Source of the DNA: Pleurobrachia bachei
Lineage: Eukaryota > Ctenophora > Tentaculata > Cydippida > Pleurobrachiidae
Length of the DNA: 22,248 bases
Reading direction: 5' to 3'
NCBI GenBank assembly: GCA_000695325.1
Contig: AVPN01001472.1
Span: 1 to 22,248, forward strand
Part shown: one piece after another, positions 18,401-22,248 of the stretch
Position numbering within the stretch: the stretch's first letter is position 1
How the letters are laid out: the number at the start of each line of letters is the position of its first letter
The notes under the pieces: generated by a model
The model's database searches: none
What the model was told of the DNA's origin: nothing
The model's input: the letters and a program-made list of their open reading frames with translations, nothing else
Program-made: the position numbers and the translations under genes

Positions 18401-19299
18401 TGACGGGTGCCTCCCCGTCATGGTTACTCAGATCCACCACTACATTGTTAGCATCATCCATCTTCTTCAACTCAATACCACCAGGCTCGTCCTCCTCAGA
18501 CCCCTGTAAATAGATAGGATTAGGATTAGTATAGTCGAGTAGTACATTGTAAGATGAGGGGGTGTTGTGAGATGGGTAGTTGGGCGACAATTTGTGTCCT
18601 CCTCAGAGCCCTGTGCAGATTGGTAGTTGGTATAGTTCATGGGTAACAATTGAGTGGTGTGAGATGAGTAGTTTATGCAAGGGGGGGGGGTTGTAAGATG
18701 TTAAGTTATTTGTTGCTCTATGAATTATCATTATAGGAAGAGCGAAGTATGGTTTGTTTTTTAAGGAAGCTCCTATGCTCGCCCATGTTAATATGGTAGA
18801 CTTGAAGTTGATTTGATTTTGATATCACGTGGTTAAATTAAGATAAGACCTGCCGTATTCATATTAGTACAGAATTGTTATCAATTTGAATCATTGTTAT
18901 TTCTCAAATCATTGTGAGTAAGTCACTGGCTTCGTTTGAATGAAATAATCAATTTAACATGACAGCGTCTTTGACACTAAACAATGTATAGAACACACTT
19001 CACATCAATGATTGTATACCTTCACATTGTAAACTGCAGCCTCTTCGGAATCCTGCAGATAGGATTGGTGGTTCAATGAAAGGCCCTTGCAGCAAGGGTG
19101 GTGTGAGATTATAGTAGTTGAGTATACAAGGGGGTGGTGTGATATGTTATTTCATGTCGCTCTATAAATTTAACATGACATTAAAAAATAAAAGTAAACA
19201 CATAGGACAAACTACACAGACGTGATATACCTTCACATTGTAAACTGCAGCAGGTGCAGTAGTACCATCACCCACACTGTTATTTACAATGACAACCAT
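12461..19299 (-). CDS. SLC28-type concentrative nucleoside transporter (CNT)
   Basis: Exons in coding order: 19299-19231, 19052-19020, 18503-18384, 18144-17971, 17826-17724, 17437-17322, 16894-16771, 16629-16524, 16288-16200, 15574-15398 (or 14520-14344), 15206-15090 (or 14156-14040), 13870-13769, 13602-13490, 13273-13176, 12867-12756 and 12559-12461. All borders are GT-AG and phases agree. The sum is 583 codons plus TGA, a little shorter than the 650-690 of human CNTs. A hydrophilic acidic N-terminus (exons 1-3) is followed by many membrane segments. Family motifs include [74 protein letters not shown] and TYALCGFGN. CNTs import nucleosides with sodium or protons across the plasma membrane. 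The usual (G/A)xKxxxNEFVA signature reads [11 protein letters not shown]. The C-terminus ends soon after MAPERKSDF, and about nine residues before PWLLGI seem missing. Confidence 0.92.
12875..13060 (-). repeat. Minisatellite of about 45-57 bp x4 beside the exon 15 acceptor
   Basis: Units with TGTCGC, TAGATACGG(C/T)CATCAC and GAAGGAGCAG have anchors at 12881, 12938, 12983 and 13031. The first unit merges with the acceptor region of transporter exon 15 (exon starts 12867). The repeat therefore sits where the branch point and pyrimidine tract should be. Confidence 0.8.
13806..14863 (-). repeat. 1.05-kb tandem duplication in the transporter, distal copy (exons 10b, 11b, 12)
   Basis: This copy holds exon 10b (14520-14344) and exon 11b (14156-14040), and runs on into the only complete exon 12 (13870-13769). 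It is almost identical to 14864-15907, with offset 1,054-1,058 bp. The duplicated exons read the same in both copies by eye. Confidence 0.9.
14864..15907 (-). repeat. 1.05-kb tandem duplication in the transporter, proximal copy (exons 10a, 11a, broken 12a)
   Basis: Exon 10a is 15574-15398 and exon 11a is 15206-15090. A 12a fragment (14918-14864, 55 of 102 bases) is cut at the duplication junction near GAAGTTC. All duplicated exons are phase 1 to phase 1, so exon 11a can splice either to exon 12 (skipping the second copy) or to exon 10b (adding 98 repeated residues). A double copy would repeat the core transport motifs and probably would not fold. Confidence 0.9.
15978..16107. mobile_element. 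Possible foldback or MITE remnant in transporter intron 9
   Basis: Inverted arms of about 31-35 bp lie at 15978-16008 and 16073-16107 (GCGCTGG, GGGTTA, GTTACCAAGG against CCTTGGTAAC, TAACCC, CCAGCGC). They have a few mismatches and a gap around a 64-bp centre. No clear target duplication was found, so the element class is open. Confidence 0.5.
16135..16246 (-). repeat. 56-bp x2 repeat spanning the exon 9 donor of the transporter
   Basis: The last 40 or so bases of exon 9 and its donor (GTAAGTTGC) are repeated once, 56 bp further into the intron (anchors GCAACTTACC at 16135 and 16191). The second copy has about 15% differences and is not needed for the reading frame. It supplies a decoy donor. 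Confidence 0.85.
16318..16441. repeat. Dispersed repeat, copy A, with 29-nt palindrome
   Basis: The segment 16384-16441 matches 21513-21570 with about 6 differences in 58 bases and no gaps. Before it, 16336-16364 is a perfect palindrome with 14-bp arms and one central C (CACCGATTTAGTCT arm). Copy B instead has a diverged AACTACACCGAG there. It probably belongs to a short interspersed or MITE-like family, in transporter intron 8. Confidence 0.75.
17571..17744 (-). repeat. 29-bp minisatellite x6 spanning the exon 5 donor of the transporter
   Basis: Six head-to-tail 29-bp units fill 17571-17744. On the coding strand each unit reads TGGTCGGTCTCAC, then TTTCTCGGTGAGTAA, that is the last bases of exon 5 plus a GTGAGT donor. 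The unit next to the exon (donor at 17723) completes the frame. The other five are decoy donors. Since 29 is not a multiple of three, choosing another donor would shift the frame. Confidence 0.92.
18258..18281. repeat. 24-nt perfect palindrome beside a MITE end
   Basis: ACTATTCATAAT followed by ATTATGAATAGT is a perfect 24-base palindrome. It ends exactly one base before the CAGG terminus of the MITE at 18282. The shorter palindrome CGATTAATCG lies just to the left (18241-18250). An A/T-rich palindrome would be a plausible insertion target. Confidence 0.85.
18282..18380 (-). mobile_element. Degraded hAT-type MITE copy in transporter intron 3
   Basis: It starts CAGGAACCGACCGACACAAA and carries the reverse-oriented core (AACTCGTTATTTAGGTC, GGTTATCAGCCAATCAGGGA). 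It loses its other terminus at about 18380, next to the donor of transporter exon 3 (18384). The CACGTGAC core of other copies is altered here. Confidence 0.8.
18592..18610 (-). repeat. Decoy copy of transporter exon 3 acceptor and exon start
   Basis: Coding-strand CACAG followed by GGCTCTGAGGAGGAC copies the first 15 bases of exon 3 (GGGTCTGAGGAGGAC at 18503), 107 bp upstream, then diverges. Reading on from this acceptor would shift the frame, so I treat it as a partial duplication and not an exon. Confidence 0.75.
19018..19275 (-). repeat. Duplicated exon pair at the transporter N-terminus (exons 1 and 2)
   Basis: Exons 1 and 2 both end with codons for AAVYNVK and a GTATA donor. The similarity extends into both introns (AATTTAACATGACA). 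Exon 2 (11 codons) therefore looks like a duplicate of the 3' part of exon 1, giving two short direct repeats in the cytosolic N-terminus ([16 protein letters not shown]). Confidence 0.75.
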
Positions 19300-20874
19300 G
19301 TTTTATATCGGTAGCTTGTTGTGTTGAAATAGGCCGGCCGTTGAGCAAGTCTTGTTGTGTTTCAACAGGCCGTCGAGCAAGTCTTGTTGTGTTTTGGGTC
19401 GAGCGAGCCGCAAGTCAACAAATTAGGTCAGAACCTAAACGATACTCAACGCCATGTATGTCAATGCTAGAGAAGTTTTATGAGGAAAGGATTTATGGAA
19501 AAGAAAGATAACAAATGCCAGACTAGACGGTAAAAATTTGAGTGCCCATGGGTCCCGGCCCTTTTGGTATCATTATCAACGTAAACAAAATTTATGCCAG
19601 CTTCCAGACATGGAAAATGTTCATAATTCAGCAATCAAACTACGAGGCAAGCCATTAGGATTGAATTATGCATGATGATCAGATCAGATGGCCTTAGTTT
19701 TTAAACAACCATCCAAAACAAGAATATATTTGAAGCGATAATCATAACTTCATTCCCAACATATGGTTTAGACAACACTCAGTAAGGCGATGAAGAGAAA
19801 GAGTAATATAAAGGCATATGATGATTTGTGTGTGTGTTCAGTGGTATAACAAGACGTGTAGTGACATGGTACCATCTGCCAGGTACAGCAGGTGTGTTGG
19901 GGCACGTTCAGAAGAGAACCCATTTCAAGGTTCATTGCATTTGTATAGTAATTTAGTGAGGCTATCAAAACATAGGAACTTAGTGAGCCTATCAAAACCA
20001 CCATAATGTCAGGTATAGAGTTTGAATCTACGCTAGCAAATTATTATAGGAAGTTGAAGACAAATATTAATTAATAAAAAATGTTTTATGCGGCTTTTAT
20101 ATCTCAGACGGGCGTTGCTGCGATTTCAGTGGTTAGATTGTTTTGCATTCATAGCGTCTGGATCGGATTTATATTTAGTTGTTAGAAGAGCACCTCATGA
20201 GACAAATTCTTCTTAACTGTCAGGTGCCAAATGGAGCCTTTATTTTCTATTTATAGGGGATATTATGCAAAATATCGGCTCGGAAGGAACTTAACAAGCG
20301 CCATGCCATAGGTATTTAAAAGTAAATTCTGCTTAACTATTCGATCGTCTTCTGGTATTGGTTTGCAACTGCAAATCTTCATTAAAAAATGAGAATTCTG
20401 GTCATTTTCTTGGAATTTTATGCAAAGGAATGACATGATTTCAAATGACCAAGATACTAGGTCAAGAAAGAACTAGAAGGCACCCCAACTAGTCAAGGAG
20501 GGAGCTGGATAAATGAATCTCTAGAATGCTACCCCTGTCAACCCGATTTAGATCTAATCAAGTTGAGGGCACATTTGCCAGGTTGAAAACACATGGCACT
20601 ATATTTTGTAGCCTAGCAACAGTGTTTCATGGTTCATACGGCCTCAGGAATTAAACGAAGGAAATAGATATGGAGAGTATATAGGAGAGTATGTAGGATA
20701 TAGAGAGAAAGTTTGCGTGAGAAAGAGAGATGTATTTATTTAGAGGCCGGGGCATTTCTTTGGAGAGACGACAAATTGTTGAATCGGATGCACCCGGGTG
20801 TGATACAGTGTTGCTGGAGAGTTTGGTAATGAGATACAGTTACAAACTATGAAACAGGTCTCCAATTCCCTTGC
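19300..20874. other. 5' flank of the transporter, no gene recognised
   Basis: Next to the start codon is a duplicated 50-bp piece (GTTGTGTT, AGGCCG, GAGCAAGTCTTG at 19319-19390). A 27-bp unit occurs twice at 19950-20003 (TTAGTGAG, CTATCAAAA). The remainder is A/T-rich with only chance open frames. A 5' untranslated exon of the transporter may be here but cannot be placed. Confidence 0.45.
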
Positions 20875-21150
20875 CTAACTACGGAAACCCAATTGCAATA
20901 TATTAGAGGGTGAAACATCTGTCGGTAAACACAAGATCAGAGAAACACCTATAGGGAGTACCACTGTGATGTGACTTGTCTCTGTGCGATTAATGCACTG
21001 TAAATGTAATATTAGAGCTGAGAGAGATTCACGGATAAAGTCATAAATGAGGTGATTACGTATTTGATGAAATATAGCAAATACAGGGCAAGCTTTCAAC
21101 AACATTTTTGAAATAAATGCAATGCAGCTGGATAAAAACAGGACGAACAC
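20875..21150 (-). other. Unrecognised 91-codon open frame with hydrophobic segments
   Basis: This is the longest uninterrupted frame in the right-hand 3 kb. It encodes two hydrophobic stretches (VLFLSSCIAFI and ITVVLPIGVSLILCLP), reminiscent of membrane helices. I recognise no family. It could be an exon or decayed piece of a membrane protein, but equally an A/T-rich chance frame: no flanking splice partners are evident and no neighbour supports it. Confidence 0.15.
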
Positions 21151-22248
21151 GTATGCAATGGTATGATAATCACGTCTCAGATATTAGGCTGGGGCGACAT
21201 GTAGTGGGTATTCGATAAGCTAGTTTACCGCATTACTGAATTGATAAAAGCCTTATGGAGAGGGAGACATGAGTGTTAAAACCCATGGATTGCCGGGCAT
21301 ATGGTGTAATGACGCAGAATGGGAAAGTTTCGTAACTTTCTGATTAAAATCAAGATAACACAAACAGCTGGGATAGCCATAAGGTTTAGACACACGACTG
21401 GTCAATAAATCATATTGTCTACCACAAATTTAACTGGTCGCACGGTTGAACTCGGCGAAAAACAGACTATTGACACAAAATGCAGAACTACACCGAGTTT
21501 TGTATTTTGTGCTAGCTCCTACGAACGTGGTCGAGCAATTTATAAGGATTCAATCTTTCAAAAAGCAATATACTATTGACCTTTCTCATCAACTCGGACG
21601 GCTAAAAGGGGGCTAAGAAGGGGGCAGGAACCATGTTGCTAGATAACATGACCCCTCCCTTCCTTGAACAACAGAGATAAGAAACGAAGCGGTAGGATAC
21701 TTTGACTTAGCTCCTTGTGCTGTACCGCCAGTGTTCTAATTGATTTTCCAAAACAACATGAACAAGGTCCCCTCTGTTTCGAGGCAATATAAAGAGAGGC
21801 TTTTAGAATTCTGAGTAACAGCCCCCCTCATGGAGACATTCCTTGAGAGGTTTTTTATTTTTATTTTTCAGACTTACCCTATTTTTTATGCAGGTTTCCA
21901 CGTTCATTGCATTAGACATAATTCTGAGTATTTGGAGGGGCAAGATAAAAGGGGTAAAAATTAATGAATCACATGTGAGTCTGTCAAAAAGCGTCAAAAA
22001 TACGTGCACAGCTGCTATCTTGAATGCAGATAAGATATAAGTAGTCTGAAAAACTGGTTTTGACTTGACAGACCTGATACCTACAAACCTTGGAGTACCT
22101 ACTTAGTACTACATTTTCTTTTTATCTAACAAGCTCGAAGTCACACACAAAATAACAAAAGGACAAATGATCGATTCCGATAATATAATGTGCATTTTGC
22201 ACCCGACCCATGATAGCAGACTATGCGTTAATGTAGTAGGCGGGGGGG
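21151..22248. repeat. Non-coding right edge with copy B of the dispersed repeat
   Basis: Apart from 21477-21570, the partner of 16318-16441 (core 21513-21570, about 90% identical), I see no gene or structured element. The window ends in a G run. Confidence 0.55.

Noticed and set aside
18467-18649. Open frame through the decoy start of transporter exon 3
   Set aside because: The decoy shares only 15 exon bases and would enter exon 3 out of frame.
19302-19307. TATAAA just before the transporter start codon
   Set aside because: It is only a few bases from the ATG, too close for a TATA box serving a transcript that includes that ATG.

Overview
The window looks like nuclear DNA of an invertebrate metazoan. 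Coding sequence is cut into many short exons by GT-AG introns of roughly 80-1,500 bp, and the genes are animal families (secreted C-type lectin-like proteins and an SLC28 concentrative nucleoside transporter). hAT-type MITEs, microsatellites and minisatellites sit in the introns. I cannot name the species.

Layout. (1) 1-200 resembles the 3' flank of lectin gene 1 (about 4311-4460), so a further paralogue probably ends just left of the window. (2) 1210-4264 (+) is lectin gene 1: 11 exons, 402 codons, a signal peptide and two C-type lectin-like domains (CTLDs). (3) 4628-6747 is a 1.07-kb tandem duplication carrying promoter, signal-peptide exon and exon 2 of lectin gene 2. (4) 6290-11693 (+) is lectin gene 2 (5232 if the distal first exon is used). 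It has the same exon and phase plan as gene 1, but exons 5-10 are present twice, 2,171 bp apart. The first set ends in a chimeric last exon with an early stop, the second in a normal last exon. (5) 12461-19299 (-) is an SLC28/CNT nucleoside transporter, convergent with the lectins: 16 exons, 583 codons. Its two core exons, 10 and 11, are again present twice in a 1.05-kb tandem duplication. (6) 19300-22248 is the 5' side of the transporter, where I see no convincing gene.

The most striking signals are these. The two exon sets of lectin gene 2 differ by about 42 synonymous codons and only 3 amino-acid changes (hand count), so both have been kept as protein-coding although a simple linear message could use only one. 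Exon-intron boundaries across the window are repeatedly caught inside tandem repeats: donors in lectin exon 3 and transporter exons 5 and 9, acceptors in lectin exons 10 and 10' and transporter exon 3. Both lectin CTLDs lack the usual inner disulphide cysteines, while CTLD2 keeps a galactose-type QPD motif. There are also two foldbacks of matching geometry, and a MITE family of which one fragment begins exactly at a splice donor.

All exon models are from reading splice sites, phases and protein similarity by eye. They close in frame, but no transcript evidence was available.
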